From a bacterium (lineage in GTDB: Bacteria > Acidobacteriota > HRBIN11 > JAKEFK01): a stretch of DNA of 53,523 nt. Shown one piece after another: positions 8,416 through 17,020 of the stretch; within the stretch, counting starts at the first letter, position 1; every line of letters begins with the position of its first letter. The stretch covers positions 1 to 53,523 of the forward strand of contig JAKEFK010000266.1 of NCBI GenBank assembly GCA_022616075.1, in the 5' to 3' direction. The notes below the pieces were generated by a model. That model was given only the letters and a program-made list of their open reading frames with translations. It ran no database searches and had not been told where the DNA came from. Position numbers and translations under genes: made by a program.

Positions 8416-8950
8416 TCCGGCTTCACTACGCAACTACCTACGCAGAGCGTGGAAAGAAATTTGTACTGGAGGCGTCCCGCCGCCGAGATTTTTGAAAAAT
8501 GTGGTGCGGACGACTCGTCCGCAAAAAAATGACCGTGCACTATCGTGGCTGGCGGGCGAATCGCCCGCACCACAAGCAGATCTTCGTATGGCGATTGACG
8601 GCACGGTGCCTGCTGAGGTTAGCGTCGTGCTTTTGAATGATCAGCAAATGCGTTGTTATAATAGGGAGTACCGGCAAAAGGATTACCCCACGGATGTGTT
8701 GTCTTTTCCTGTGAATGAAATACAGGAAGAGCTCTCGAAGGGAAGCCGGCGGCACACTTTTTATCTGGGGGATATTTTGATTTCCATGGAAAGAACAGCG
8801 ATTCAGGCCCATGAAAAAGGGCACACAATCCAGAAAGAACTTAAAATCCTGCTCTTGCATGGAGTTTTACACTTACTCGGGTACGATCACGAAGTCGATG
8901 ATGGACAGATGGAACGTGTCGAGCGCAAGCTTCGGAAAGCAACGCTGTAA
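8357..8950 (+). CDS. ybeY: YbeY endoribonuclease with an in-frame repeat-derived insert
   Basis: A zinc-dependent RNase of 16S rRNA maturation and ribosome quality control. The metal motif HGVLHLLGYDH is intact near the C-terminus, and the core phrase YPTDVLSFPV is present. The N-terminal part (VNLKTFQRKWRINPASLRNYLRRAWKE) fits the usual first strand and helix, so the start is placed upstream, inside the 7TM-HD gene. The ATG at 8357 is preferred; a GTG at 8378 is possible. Residues of about 38-73 come from a palindromic repeat (8468-8575) that most YbeY proteins lack, lying between helix 1 and the next strand. The stop overlaps the next start (TAATG). Confidence 0.9.
   Translation: MIRPNLQVNLKTFQRKWRINPASLRNYLRRAWKEICTGGVPPPRFLKNVVRTTRPQKNDRALSWLAGESPAPQADLRMAIDGTVPAEVSVVLLNDQQMRCYNREYRQKDYPTDVLSFPVNEIQEELSKGSRRHTFYLGDILISMERTAIQAHEKGHTIQKELKILLLHGVLHLLGYDHEVDDGQMERVERKLRKATL
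8468..8575. repeat. Palindromic repeat inserted in ybeY
   Basis: GTGGTGCGGACGACTCGTCCGC on the left and GCGGGCGAATCGCCCGCACCAC on the right contain two small hairpins (GCGGACGACTCGTCCGC; GCGGGCGAATCGCCCGC) and are closed by outer arms GTGGTGCGG / CCGCACCAC (about 8500-8574). A preceding GGAGGCGTCCCGCC is a further small palindrome. The reading frame of ybeY passes through all of it without a stop. Confidence 0.8.
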
Positions 8951-10176
8951 TGATAGAACTCATTCAAGCCGTCTGGTATGTTTTTCTCTTTGTTGTCTGT
9001 TTTTATGCGTATTTGAGTTTCTCGGTCATCACTCATGATCTACTCGCGACGATCACACTCCCTTTAGAACGGAGAACGGAATCCTACAAACTCAGTCCCC
9101 TTTCCACCCTTTTTGAAAGTGAAGAGAAGCTGCTTGCAGTTTTGCAACTGTGCAGGCTGATTTTTGCGTTGCCGGTGGTGCTCCTGCTGTTTCAAAGGGC
9201 AACACAGTTTCATCTTGTTGCCGCCATCGCTGCCGTGTTTTTCATAATCCCGTTACTTTATCTTTTGCCGAACTGGTTTGCAAAACCTGCGGCATACAAG
9301 ATTTTCAGGATTTCGGTTCAGGCCATCAGTTATGTTCTTTATCCGGCCTTATGGGTTATCGATAAACTTTCTTCTCCTGTGCTCCGCCATGAGCCACAAG
9401 AAGAAGAAAAAAAGACGAACGGTGAGCTGGAGCAGGTGGAATCTCAGGAATTCAAGGGAGACATTATCAAAGCGGTTAGCACCATTGAGACCACAACTGT
9501 GCGTGAAGTCATGACCCCGCGTGTGGATATGGTAACCATTTCAGCTTCAGCCACACTGGATGAGCTCCACCAGTTCTTTAAGGAACACAACTTCAGCAGA
9601 GTTCCTGTGTATAAGGAGCGAGTGGACAATATTGTTGGAATTGTCGGAGTCATGGATTTTGTTATCAGGATTCCGGAAACTGAAAAAAATTCCACGGTGG
9701 ATACGATCATGCGTCCGGCTCAATTTGTTCCTGAAACAAAAAAGGTTTTCACTTTGTTGCGGGAGTTCCGGGAAGCCCACGCACAAATGGCGATCGTCAT
9801 TGATGAATACGGCGGCACCTCCGGACTTGTGACTTTAGAGGACCTGCTGGAAGAGATCGTGGGCGAGATCGGAGACGAGTTTGATGAAGCGCCTGACGAA
9901 GGGCATCGCGAACGAGATGGCGCCTATGTCGTTACCGGTAAATTTCCGATCGAAAGACTCGAAGAACTCTTTGCAGTTCAGGTTACCGATGAGGATTTTG
10001 AGACGATCAGCGGTTTGATCTTCTCCGTTGTAGGAAGAATTCCCCTTGTGGGCGAGATCGTAAAATACCAGAACCTGAATCTGGAAATTCTGGAAGCGGA
10101 CAAACGTCGGATCCATCGCGTTCGCATCCGGGAAATCCCCGCGACCGCAGAAGATGCAGATGTCGCCGAAACGTAA
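8950..10176 (+). CDS. CNNM/CorC-like CBS-domain membrane protein
   Basis: A 408-residue protein. It has an N-terminal membrane region with about four hydrophobic segments (residues 5-30, 55-80, 85-100, 110-130). A CBS-domain pair (about 175-295) carries VREVMTPRVDM, FSRVPVYKE and DEYGGTSGLVTLEDLLEEIVGEI. A C-terminal CorC_HlyC domain spans about 310-400. Family members are linked to magnesium/cobalt efflux or resistance; the exact ion cannot be read from sequence. The membrane region is poorly conserved relative to the classic DUF21 domain. It is coupled to ybeY and followed by era, a frequent order. Confidence 0.87.
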   Translation: MIELIQAVWYVFLFVVCFYAYLSFSVITHDLLATITLPLERRTESYKLSPLSTLFESEEKLLAVLQLCRLIFALPVVLLLFQRATQFHLVAAIAAVFFIIPLLYLLPNWFAKPAAYKIFRISVQAISYVLYPALWVIDKLSSPVLRHEPQEEEKKTNGELEQVESQEFKGDIIKAVSTIETTTVREVMTPRVDMVTISASATLDELHQFFKEHNFSRVPVYKERVDNIVGIVGVMDFVIRIPETEKNSTVDTIMRPAQFVPETKKVFTLLREFREAHAQMAIVIDEYGGTSGLVTLEDLLEEIVGEIGDEFDEAPDEGHRERDGAYVVTGKFPIERLEELFAVQVTDEDFETISGLIFSVVGRIPLVGEIVKYQNLNLEILEADKRRIHRVRIREIPATAEDADVAET

Positions 10177-10190
10177 AAATTAAAAAATCG

Positions 10191-11066
10191 ATGAAATTTG
10201 GATTTGTTAGTTTTATAGGACGTCCGAACGTAGGGAAATCTACGCTTTTTAACGCTTTGCTCGGAACAAAGCTGGCCATTGTATCATCGAAACCCCAAAC
10301 CACGCGAAATAGAATTAGCGGGATTCTTACAAACAAAGAGGGACAAGTTGTTTTTTGGGATCTGCCAGGCATTCATAAAGCTCTTGGAGTGATGAATAAG
10401 CGAATGGTGAGTATTGCATTGAATGCCATCAGCAATGTAAATCTTGCGCTCTGGGTGATCGATGCAGAACGGGACGCTCAGGTCGATGATTTCATCATGG
10501 GACACATCAAGTCCAAGAAACCCCCAATGATCCTGGTGATCAACAAAATTGATTTGATCGCAAAAGATAAACTTTTTCCCATGGTGGACGTTTACAGCAA
10601 GGCCTACGATTTTCTGGAAATTGTCCCGGTTTCGGCAACGAAAGAGGAGAATATTGACGATTTGAGGCAATCCATTTTCAAACATTTGCCTGAGGGAGAG
10701 GCGATGTTTGGTGAAGAAGATCTGACCGAAGTGCCGGAACGAGTTCTGGTAGCTGAAATGGTTCGAGAAAAAGTTTTTCAGCTTACTCATCAGGAAATAC
10801 CTTATTCCACCGCCGTGCAAGTGATTACTTTTGAGGAGAAACCAAAATTGATTTCCATTTATGCGGAAATCTGGGTCGAAAAAAACACACAAAAAGGGAT
10901 CATCATCGGCAAAGGGGGAGAAATGATCCGGAAAATAGGCACTCTGGCCCGCCGGGATATTGAAGATCTCCTGGGAAGCAAAATCTACATCGAACTCGTC
11001 GTCAAGGTGAAGGAGAACTGGAGAGAGAAACCGGCTGTTCTGGACACCTTGGGCATCAGAGCGTAA
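10191..11066 (+). CDS. era: GTPase Era
   Basis: A 291-residue GTPase for 30S ribosome assembly that binds the 3' end of 16S rRNA. G1 is GRPNVGKS (residues 10-17), G3 is DLPG and G4 is NKID. The C-terminal KH domain (about 200-285) contains GIIIGKGGEMIRKIG. Length and motifs are standard. It follows the CorC-like gene by 14 bp. Confidence 0.97.
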   Translation: MKFGFVSFIGRPNVGKSTLFNALLGTKLAIVSSKPQTTRNRISGILTNKEGQVVFWDLPGIHKALGVMNKRMVSIALNAISNVNLALWVIDAERDAQVDDFIMGHIKSKKPPMILVINKIDLIAKDKLFPMVDVYSKAYDFLEIVPVSATKEENIDDLRQSIFKHLPEGEAMFGEEDLTEVPERVLVAEMVREKVFQLTHQEIPYSTAVQVITFEEKPKLISIYAEIWVEKNTQKGIIIGKGGEMIRKIGTLARRDIEDLLGSKIYIELVVKVKENWREKPAVLDTLGIRA

Positions 11067-11069
11067 CAT

Positions 11070-11176
11070 AATCGTGGATCGTGATCGTAATCGTGATCGA
11101 AAATCTCTATCTTAATTCGTTGGATCACGATTCAGGATTACGACTACGATTACGATCATGATTACGATCCACGATT
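11070..11176. repeat. Intergenic palindrome, AATCGTGGATCGTGATCG family
   Basis: The left arm (about 11070-11099) and right arm (about 11145-11176) are reverse complements built from GATCGTAATC words. The 45-base centre contains further GATTACGA words. It fills the era-lptCA gap. Confidence 0.75.
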
Positions 11177-11180
11177 AAAT

Positions 11181-13481
11181 ATGCAAAGAAAAGTAGCACT
11201 CCGCAGTTTCACGATCCTGAAGTGGATTCCCCGATTGCTTATGGTCGGGCTAATCGGCTTTAGCGCTTACGTCTACTGGAACTACGGCCGAACAGAGACT
11301 AAGGACTCTGGCGTGAATCCTCCGCGCCCTCCGGGTAGAGTCACTAATGAAGTAAAAGGGATCGAGTACATTCATTTTGACAAGGGACTAAAGGTTTATC
11401 AGGTAAAAGCAAAACGAAACAAGAAATTTAGAAACGAGAGCCAGCAGCTTGAAAGGCCGCTGTTTATCTTCTTTGACGAAAATCAAAAAGAAACGATTCG
11501 TGTTACCGGCAAGAAATGCAACATCTCTCGCGATTTCAACACCATTACTGTGATTGATGATGTGGTTGTGAAATCGCAGACCGACATGACCGTGACCTCG
11601 AATCTATTGAGATACGACAGCCGGCTCCGTCAGTTTCACACCTCGAGTCCTTCCCGTTTTCACTGGAAAACGATGAACGGAAAAGCGCGCGGGTTCGTGT
11701 ATAAAATTGAAGAAGAAATGCTGGTCCTCCCCCAGGACCCACAGATTCAATACATCAATAAAGCAAGTGAAAACCGGCAGCCGATCCTGGTTACCGGAAT
11801 GCGTGGAGCGGTAGATCGCAAAAATGGTTTTGCCTATTTCGATGAAAATGTGGAAGTCACTCAAGGCCGTGATTGGATTCATGCGGACCGGATAGAAGTG
11901 AGCTTCAAGGCCAGCGACAATGATGTAGAAAAGATCGTTGCGCGCAACAATGTGAAAATTAAGTTTGCAAGGCCGGGGAAGGGGAAGCAGAAGGCGGGCG
12001 AGACGCCCGCGGTCCATAATGCAGGCGTGACGCCTGCGCTCCCTACGCCTGTGCTCCCTATTCAGGCGCCCAGGATGTCCAATGTATTTACTGCGGACGA
12101 AACTTCCGGCAAAGATCTGGACGCCGATCAGGTGGAACTATTCTTTTTCGAAGATGGAAGCACCATCCGTTCCTTTCACTCAACCGGAAATTGCACCTTT
12201 GTTCTGCACACTTTCGATAAAAGAAACAAACCTTTTGAACACCGAATCATCAAAGGAGACCGGTTTGATGCGTCCTTCAATGGCGCCGGAGATATGGAAG
12301 AATTTCATGCTTCGGACAACGTCTCCGTGACGGTGCAACCGGCCGGACCTGCCAGGAGAACCGGTTCCCCTCAAACAATTTATTGCAGGGATCTGAATGC
12401 AACTTTCGTCCCTGCGACGGGTGATGTGAAGGAAATCCATTTCAACGGCGAGTTCAAACACGTGCAAAATGAACGCACTGTCTCCAGTGAGCGAGCCATT
12501 TATTACGGGAAAGAAGGGAAAACGGATTTGATCGGTTCGCCGCAGATTCAAGACACTTCTCTGAACATCACCTCCGAAAAAATGTTCCTGTACGAACAAA
12601 CCTCCGCTATACACGCGGATGGAAACGTTAAAAGCGAATTTGTAAAAAAAGAAGGGAAAACACCGACAACGTTTCCCTTTGCCTCTCCTTCCAATCAGCC
12701 GGTCTACATCAGCGCAGAAAAAATGGATTGGGACTCCAACAAGTCGGAAGCCGTGTATACAGGCAAAGCCAAACTGTGGCAGGAAAAAAACGTCATCACC
12801 GCCGCCAAAATGACGATCAATGACAAAGAAAAAACTTTGTCCGCCTATGATAAAGTCCACACAATTTTCTACAATCAGAAAGAGGGAGTCGCAGAAGAAG
12901 TCACTAAAGCGATAAAGAAGGAAAAAAAGAAAGCTGCCGAAACTGCTTCCGCTGAAGAGGAAAACAAGCTAATGGTGACACCGGAAAAGGGGCAGGATGG
13001 TCCGATTTCGGTGGATGCTGCAATTATGAACTACGTGGAAAAGGATCGGATCATTCATTTTGAAAAGGATGTGAAGGTCATTACTCCGTCCACAAAAATC
13101 AATTCAGAAAAAGCTGATTTTTATCTGAAGGAAAAGTCCTCTGAGTTTGACCGGCTTTACGCCCAAGGGAAAGTGACAATTCAGACGGAGCAAAAAAGAG
13201 GAAGCGGCAAAATGGCAACATTCTTTGCAGGCGATAGAAGGTTAATTCTGGAAGGGAATCCGAAACTTTCGGAGCCTGGAAAAGCGGACATTCTCGGTCA
13301 TGTGTTGACCCTCTTTTTAGCGGATGGTAGAATCCTCATCGACGGTCAGGAGGACGGCCGGGCCACAACGACGCTTGAGATGTTAGAAACGGCAAGCAAT
13401 CCATTAGCGTCACCAAAATCCCCCAGCAAGAAAGTTCCGGATGCAGGTTCTAAAGACCGAAAACCTAACCAAAAGCTATAA
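11181..13481 (+). CDS. LptC-LptA (OstA-like) fusion protein of LPS export
   Basis: A 766-residue protein. It has one N-terminal membrane anchor (about residues 13-30) and an LptC-like beta-jellyroll (about 45-260) with the [19 protein letters not shown] opening. Two or more OstA/LptA-like repeats follow (about 300-730), with [21 protein letters not shown]-type phrases. LptC and LptA carry LPS from the inner-membrane ABC transporter across the periplasm and are normally separate and much shorter. Residues of about 270-297 are encoded by a palindromic repeat (11990-12072), exactly between the LptC-like and OstA-like parts. The 3' end overlaps lptB by 41 bases. Confidence 0.85.
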   Translation: MQRKVALRSFTILKWIPRLLMVGLIGFSAYVYWNYGRTETKDSGVNPPRPPGRVTNEVKGIEYIHFDKGLKVYQVKAKRNKKFRNESQQLERPLFIFFDENQKETIRVTGKKCNISRDFNTITVIDDVVVKSQTDMTVTSNLLRYDSRLRQFHTSSPSRFHWKTMNGKARGFVYKIEEEMLVLPQDPQIQYINKASENRQPILVTGMRGAVDRKNGFAYFDENVEVTQGRDWIHADRIEVSFKASDNDVEKIVARNNVKIKFARPGKGKQKAGETPAVHNAGVTPALPTPVLPIQAPRMSNVFTADETSGKDLDADQVELFFFEDGSTIRSFHSTGNCTFVLHTFDKRNKPFEHRIIKGDRFDASFNGAGDMEEFHASDNVSVTVQPAGPARRTGSPQTIYCRDLNATFVPATGDVKEIHFNGEFKHVQNERTVSSERAIYYGKEGKTDLIGSPQIQDTSLNITSEKMFLYEQTSAIHADGNVKSEFVKKEGKTPTTFPFASPSNQPVYISAEKMDWDSNKSEAVYTGKAKLWQEKNVITAAKMTINDKEKTLSAYDKVHTIFYNQKEGVAEEVTKAIKKEKKKAAETASAEEENKLMVTPEKGQDGPISVDAAIMNYVEKDRIIHFEKDVKVITPSTKINSEKADFYLKEKSSEFDRLYAQGKVTIQTEQKRGSGKMATFFAGDRRLILEGNPKLSEPGKADILGHVLTLFLADGRILIDGQEDGRATTTLEMLETASNPLASPKSPSKKVPDAGSKDRKPNQKL
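11990..12072. repeat. Palindromic repeat (GGCGGGCGAGACGCCCGC / GCAGGCGTGACGCCTGC) inside lptCA
   Basis: Two adjacent small hairpins of the GCAGGCGGGACGCCCGC type, then CCCTACGCCTGTGCTCCCTATTCAGGCG. The gene frame reads straight through as [22 protein letters not shown], a low-complexity Ala/Pro/Thr linker between predicted domains. Confidence 0.8.
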
Positions 13482-14166
13482 AGGGCGAGTTGTCGTCCGC
13501 GATGTAGCACTTCAGCTGTTCCAGGGGGAAGTTGTTGGACTCCTTGGTCCCAACGGCGCAGGCAAAACCACCACATTCTACATGGTGGTGGGCCTCACTT
13601 CGCCGGACTCGGGCTACGTTCTGTTGAATGACATGGACATCACCGATTTGCCCATGTATCTGCGCGCGAGGCAAGGAATCAGTTATTTACCACAGGAACC
13701 CTCTGTCTTTCGAAAACTAACCGTGTACGAAAATATCATGGCCATTCTGGAAACCATGAACTACACAAGAAAGGAGCGCCGCGAACGAACTTTCAGTTTG
13801 CTCGCAGAATTAGGAATAGAACACGTTTCCAGCAGCAAGGCTTACACTCTGTCCGGTGGTGAAAGACGACGTGTTGAAATCGCCCGCGCACTTGCTACGT
13901 CCCCCAGTTTCATGTTGCTTGATGAGCCTTTTGCCGGAATCGATCCGATCGCGGTTGCCGATATTCAGGAGATTGTTGCAAAATTACGTGACTCAGGAAT
14001 CGGCGTTTTGATCACGGATCACAACGTCCGCGAAACCTTGAAAATAACGGATCGGGCTTATATCATAAATAACGGGGAAATCTTCCGGGCCGGTTCACCG
14101 CTCGATCTGTCAAACGATCCCGAGGTGAAGAAGATTTACTTGGGAGAATCGTTTAAACTGTATTAG
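13441..14166 (+). CDS. lptB: LptB, LPS export ABC transporter ATPase
   Basis: A 241-residue cytoplasmic ATPase that powers LPS extraction with LptFG (not in this window). Walker [10 protein letters not shown] (about residue 37), signature [15 protein letters not shown] and Walker [14 protein letters not shown] are intact. It starts within the end of lptCA (41-base overlap) and is followed 5 bp later by rpoN, the conserved lptB-rpoN-hpf-ptsN order. Confidence 0.96.
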   Translation: MQVLKTENLTKSYKGRVVVRDVALQLFQGEVVGLLGPNGAGKTTTFYMVVGLTSPDSGYVLLNDMDITDLPMYLRARQGISYLPQEPSVFRKLTVYENIMAILETMNYTRKERRERTFSLLAELGIEHVSSSKAYTLSGGERRRVEIARALATSPSFMLLDEPFAGIDPIAVADIQEIVAKLRDSGIGVLITDHNVRETLKITDRAYIINNGEIFRAGSPLDLSNDPEVKKIYLGESFKLY

Positions 14167-14171
14167 GTTCT

Positions 14172-15608
14172 ATGTCGATTCAGCAAAAGCTCCATTTGAA
14201 GATTGGCCCCCGGCTGCACATGACTCCGTCTCTGCAGCAAGCCATCAAACTCCTCCCGCTCGCGCGACTCGAACTCCAAAATTACCTGGCACAAGAAATG
14301 CAGGTCAATCCGATTCTTGAGGAACAGGTTACCACTGTAGAAGATGAAGAGTACGATGCCGAAAAAGAAATGGAGATCGCGGAAGAAAATACAAACATTG
14401 AAAATGATCGAAAGGTAGAAGATACCTTCGATTACGAAGCTTTTTTTCGTGACTACTTCGATCTCAGCTACAATCCGAATGTTCCAAGAGAAATCACCGA
14501 ATATCCTTCCTTTGAAAACACGTTAGCCACACAGACCACGCTAACGGATCATCTGGAATGGCAGCTTGGCGTGTTAAACCCGCCGGAGCCGGACCTTTCT
14601 ATTGCCAATGAAATTATCGGAAATCTCGATGATAAGGGTTATCTGCAAAGTTCCATTGAAGAAATCGCTCAAGCAGGTCCCTTTGAGCTTCTGGATGTGG
14701 AACGGACCTTGAAGTTCGTTCAGGAGCTGGATCCGGTAGGGGTAGGCGCGCGCGATTTACAGGAATGCCTCCTGATTCAAACTATTTACTACGGGTTCGC
14801 GGGAACACCGGTGGAGATTATGATCCGGGAGATGCTGGATCTTTTACGAAATCATAATTACCAGGAAATCTCCCGCCGTCTAAAATGTTCTTTGCCGGAA
14901 GTACAGAAATGGATGGAAGCAATCAAGCATTTCGATCCGGTTCCCGGACTGAAATACAGCTCCTCTGCTCCACAGTACGTCACTCCGGATGTCTATGTGG
15001 TGAAAATGGATGGAGAATACAAAATTCTTCTCGATGACGATGGCATCCCCAGATTGCGCATCAATCCTTTGTACAGAAGAATGCTCGAAGAAAAAGGAAC
15101 TCCGGAAGAAACCGTAAACTATATCAAAGACAAAATTAAATCGGCGTTGTGGTTGATCAAAAGTATCGATCAACGGCAGAAAACGATCTATAAAGTTGCG
15201 GAAAGTATTGTGCGCCATCAAAGGGGTTTTCTTGATTACGGAACGCAGTTTCTCAAACCGCTGATCCTCAAAACCGTGGCTGATGATATCGGAATGCACG
15301 AATCGACCGTCTCGCGCGCGGTCACAAATAAATACATGCATACTCCCCAGGGTGTGTATGAAATGAAATTCTTTTTTCACAGCTCTTTATCAAATTCCCG
15401 TGGCGTAGACATCAGTTCACTTTCCATTAAAGAAAAAATTCGTAAGATGATTGAATCCGAGGATCAACTAAAGCCTCTCAGTGATTCCGAAATCACGTCT
15501 GCTTTTCAAAGGGAGGGACTTAAAATCTCGCGAAGAACAGTTGCAAAATATAGAGAAGACATGAAGATACCGGCTTCCCACCAGAGGCGATCTGTTATCT
15601 CGCAATGA
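14172..15608 (+). CDS. rpoN: RNA polymerase sigma-54 factor
   Basis: A 478-residue sigma-54. It has the N-terminal activator-interacting region I (MTPSLQQAIKLL, LQNYLAQEMQVNPILEE), an acidic region II, a core-binding region (about 120-320) and a C-terminal DNA-binding part. The RpoN-box-like ISRRTVAKYREDM lies at about residues 450-463. It directs transcription from -24/-12 promoters and requires enhancer-binding activators. I did not see a convincing -24/-12 promoter in the intergenic gaps of this window. Confidence 0.96.
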   Translation: MSIQQKLHLKIGPRLHMTPSLQQAIKLLPLARLELQNYLAQEMQVNPILEEQVTTVEDEEYDAEKEMEIAEENTNIENDRKVEDTFDYEAFFRDYFDLSYNPNVPREITEYPSFENTLATQTTLTDHLEWQLGVLNPPEPDLSIANEIIGNLDDKGYLQSSIEEIAQAGPFELLDVERTLKFVQELDPVGVGARDLQECLLIQTIYYGFAGTPVEIMIREMLDLLRNHNYQEISRRLKCSLPEVQKWMEAIKHFDPVPGLKYSSSAPQYVTPDVYVVKMDGEYKILLDDDGIPRLRINPLYRRMLEEKGTPEETVNYIKDKIKSALWLIKSIDQRQKTIYKVAESIVRHQRGFLDYGTQFLKPLILKTVADDIGMHESTVSRAVTNKYMHTPQGVYEMKFFFHSSLSNSRGVDISSLSIKEKIRKMIESEDQLKPLSDSEITSAFQREGLKISRRTVAKYREDMKIPASHQRRSVISQ

Positions 15609-15652
15609 AATAACATTCAAGAGATTCACTTGCGGAGAGGTCACCACTGTGA

Positions 15653-15722
15653 TTCCTCCCCCCTTATCAAGGGGGAGATTAGGAGGGGGTTGTAAACAAA
15701 AAGATAACCCTCTCCTTCCGGG
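15653..15722. repeat. Intergenic palindrome, CCCCCTTATCAAGGGGG family
   Basis: An inner hairpin CCCCCCTTATCAAGGGGGAG is followed by AGGAGGGGGTT, which pairs with the upstream CCTCCCCCC or the downstream AACCCTCTCC. It lies between rpoN and hpf and may form an mRNA structure. Confidence 0.65.
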
Positions 15723-15752
15723 GTCTGCAGACAATAGAGATCGAGGTTTGAT

Positions 15753-16283
15753 ATGAACGTTAATTTTACGAGTCGTGGTTTTGAGCTTTCAGAACAGATT
15801 AAGAAATTTGCGCGTGAAAAGCTAAAGAAGATTGAATCTTTGGACGAGCTGATTAACGTGACGTTAACGATGGCTCAGAGCAAACATCTTTACAAAGCCG
15901 AGCTGCTGGTTCATGACCGCAACGCGCGGTTTACAGCGGTTCAATCTACTCCGGATATTTATAAATCGATTCATGCTGTCGTTGATAAGGTGCAAAAACA
16001 AGTCAAGCGGCACAAAGAAAAAATGATCGGTCGCAAGCGTTTGGCTCCCACGAAGGGAACCAAGCTTGTGCAAAATATGGCGACGTCCGAGAAATTGGCT
16101 CCTCCCCGGGTAATCCGCAGCCGGAAACAGGATGTCAAGCCGATGTCCCAGGATGAAGCTGTTCTGCAAATGGAATCCTTGAAAGTGGAATTCCTGATTT
16201 ATCGCGATACAGGGAACGATCGAATTTTCGTCCTGTTCAGACGAAAGGATGGAAACTACGGTTTGGTAGATTCAGAAATTTAG
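15753..16283 (+). CDS. hpf: Ribosome hibernation promoting factor, long form
   Basis: A 176-residue HPF. The N-terminal S30AE/YfiA domain (about 1-100) begins MNVNFTSRGFELSEQIKKF. A C-terminal dimerisation domain (about 125-176) has VEFLIYRDTGNDRIFVLFRRKDGNYGLV. The long form drives 100S ribosome dimers without a separate RMF. Its position after rpoN is conserved. The stop codon falls within the first unit of a tandem repeat. Confidence 0.95.
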   Translation: MNVNFTSRGFELSEQIKKFAREKLKKIESLDELINVTLTMAQSKHLYKAELLVHDRNARFTAVQSTPDIYKSIHAVVDKVQKQVKRHKEKMIGRKRLAPTKGTKLVQNMATSEKLAPPRVIRSRKQDVKPMSQDEAVLQMESLKVEFLIYRDTGNDRIFVLFRRKDGNYGLVDSEI

Positions 16284-16438
16284 CCAAAGACGGACAAATT
16301 TTTGAACAGAAGTACGCAAAGGACGCAAAGAAATAGAAATTTAGCCAAAGACGGACAAATTTTTGAACAGAAGTACGCAAAGGACGCAAAGAAATAGAAA
16401 TTTTGACTTCGCGATCTTTGCGATCTTCTGTTCAAAAT
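16274..16438. repeat. 61-bp tandem duplication plus palindrome between hpf and ptsN
   Basis: A 61-bp unit beginning AGAAATTTAGCCAAAGACGG occurs at 16274-16334 and 16335-16395 with no visible mismatch, and the first bases of a third copy follow. The second unit plus the following bases form a hairpin, TTTTTGAACAGAAG (about 16358) against CTTCTGTTCAAAA (about 16425-16437), with CGCAAAG/CTTTGCG inside. The first unit includes the hpf stop codon. Confidence 0.85.
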
Positions 16439-16452
16439 GAGCTAGAAATAGT

Positions 16453-16920
16453 ATGAAGTTGTCGGAAGTTATCACGGAAGATTTGATTTTTCCCGACTTA
16501 AAGGGAACGAATGTCGCAGACATTTTGCGGTCGTTCGCTCAGTCGATCCGCGATGCGGGAAAATTTTCTAACCCTGATGTACTCTATGACCGTTTGCTTC
16601 AGCGTGAGAATCAGGAAAGCACCGGTATTGGAAATGGCGTAGCAATTCCTCACTGCAAAGTCGAAAGTCTGAATGAAGTAATTCTAGCCGTCGGGTATTC
16701 CTCTTCCGGAGTCGATTTTAAAGCGATTGATGGAAACAAAACATTCTTCTTCTTTCTTGTGCTTTCACCGGCCAGTTCTTCCGTGCTTCATCTGCGGGCG
16801 CTGGCCGCTCTATCACGGCTACTCAAATCCACGAATTTCATGGCACAACTTCAGAAGAGACCCGGGAAAAAAGAACTTGTAGATTTGATTCGCGAAGAAG
16901 AGAGTACCTTAGTAAAATAA
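16453..16920 (+). CDS. ptsN: PTS EIIA, nitrogen-type (PtsN)
   Basis: A 155-residue EIIA domain of the fructose/nitrogen family with the phospho-acceptor His67 in GNGVAIPHCKVES. In the regulatory PTS it takes a phosphate from HPr and binds regulatory targets rather than feeding a sugar permease; no EIIB or EIIC is present here. It lies downstream of rpoN and hpf and upstream of hprK. The next start region is duplicated directly after its stop (see the repeat at 16921). Confidence 0.92.
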   Translation: MKLSEVITEDLIFPDLKGTNVADILRSFAQSIRDAGKFSNPDVLYDRLLQRENQESTGIGNGVAIPHCKVESLNEVILAVGYSSSGVDFKAIDGNKTFFFFLVLSPASSSVLHLRALAALSRLLKSTNFMAQLQKRPGKKELVDLIREEESTLVK

Positions 16921-17020
16921 ATGCAAGTTCAACCGCCAAGACGCCAAGTTTGCAGAAACAAAGACATAATTATTCCTTGGCGGACTCGGCGCCTTGGCGG
17001 TTCATAGTATGCAAGTTCAA
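16921..17020. repeat. AACCGCCAAG-family palindrome flanked by a 12-bp direct repeat at the hprK start
   Basis: ATGCAAGTTCAA occurs at 16921-16932, just after the ptsN stop, and again at 17009-17020, where its ATG is the hprK start codon. Between them lies a hairpin element with arms CCGCCAAG / CTTGGCGG. The arrangement looks like insertion of a small mobile palindrome with a target-site duplication. Confidence 0.8.

Noticed and set aside
14288-14302. TGGCAC as a sigma-54 promoter core
   Set aside because: It lies in rpoN coding sequence and lacks the GC/TTGC -12 element; intergenic TGGCAC at about 6080 also lacks it.
16994-17008. Upstream in-frame TTG as the hprK start
   Set aside because: It lies inside the palindromic repeat; the ATG at 17009 begins the recognisable protein and is itself part of the duplicated 12 bp.
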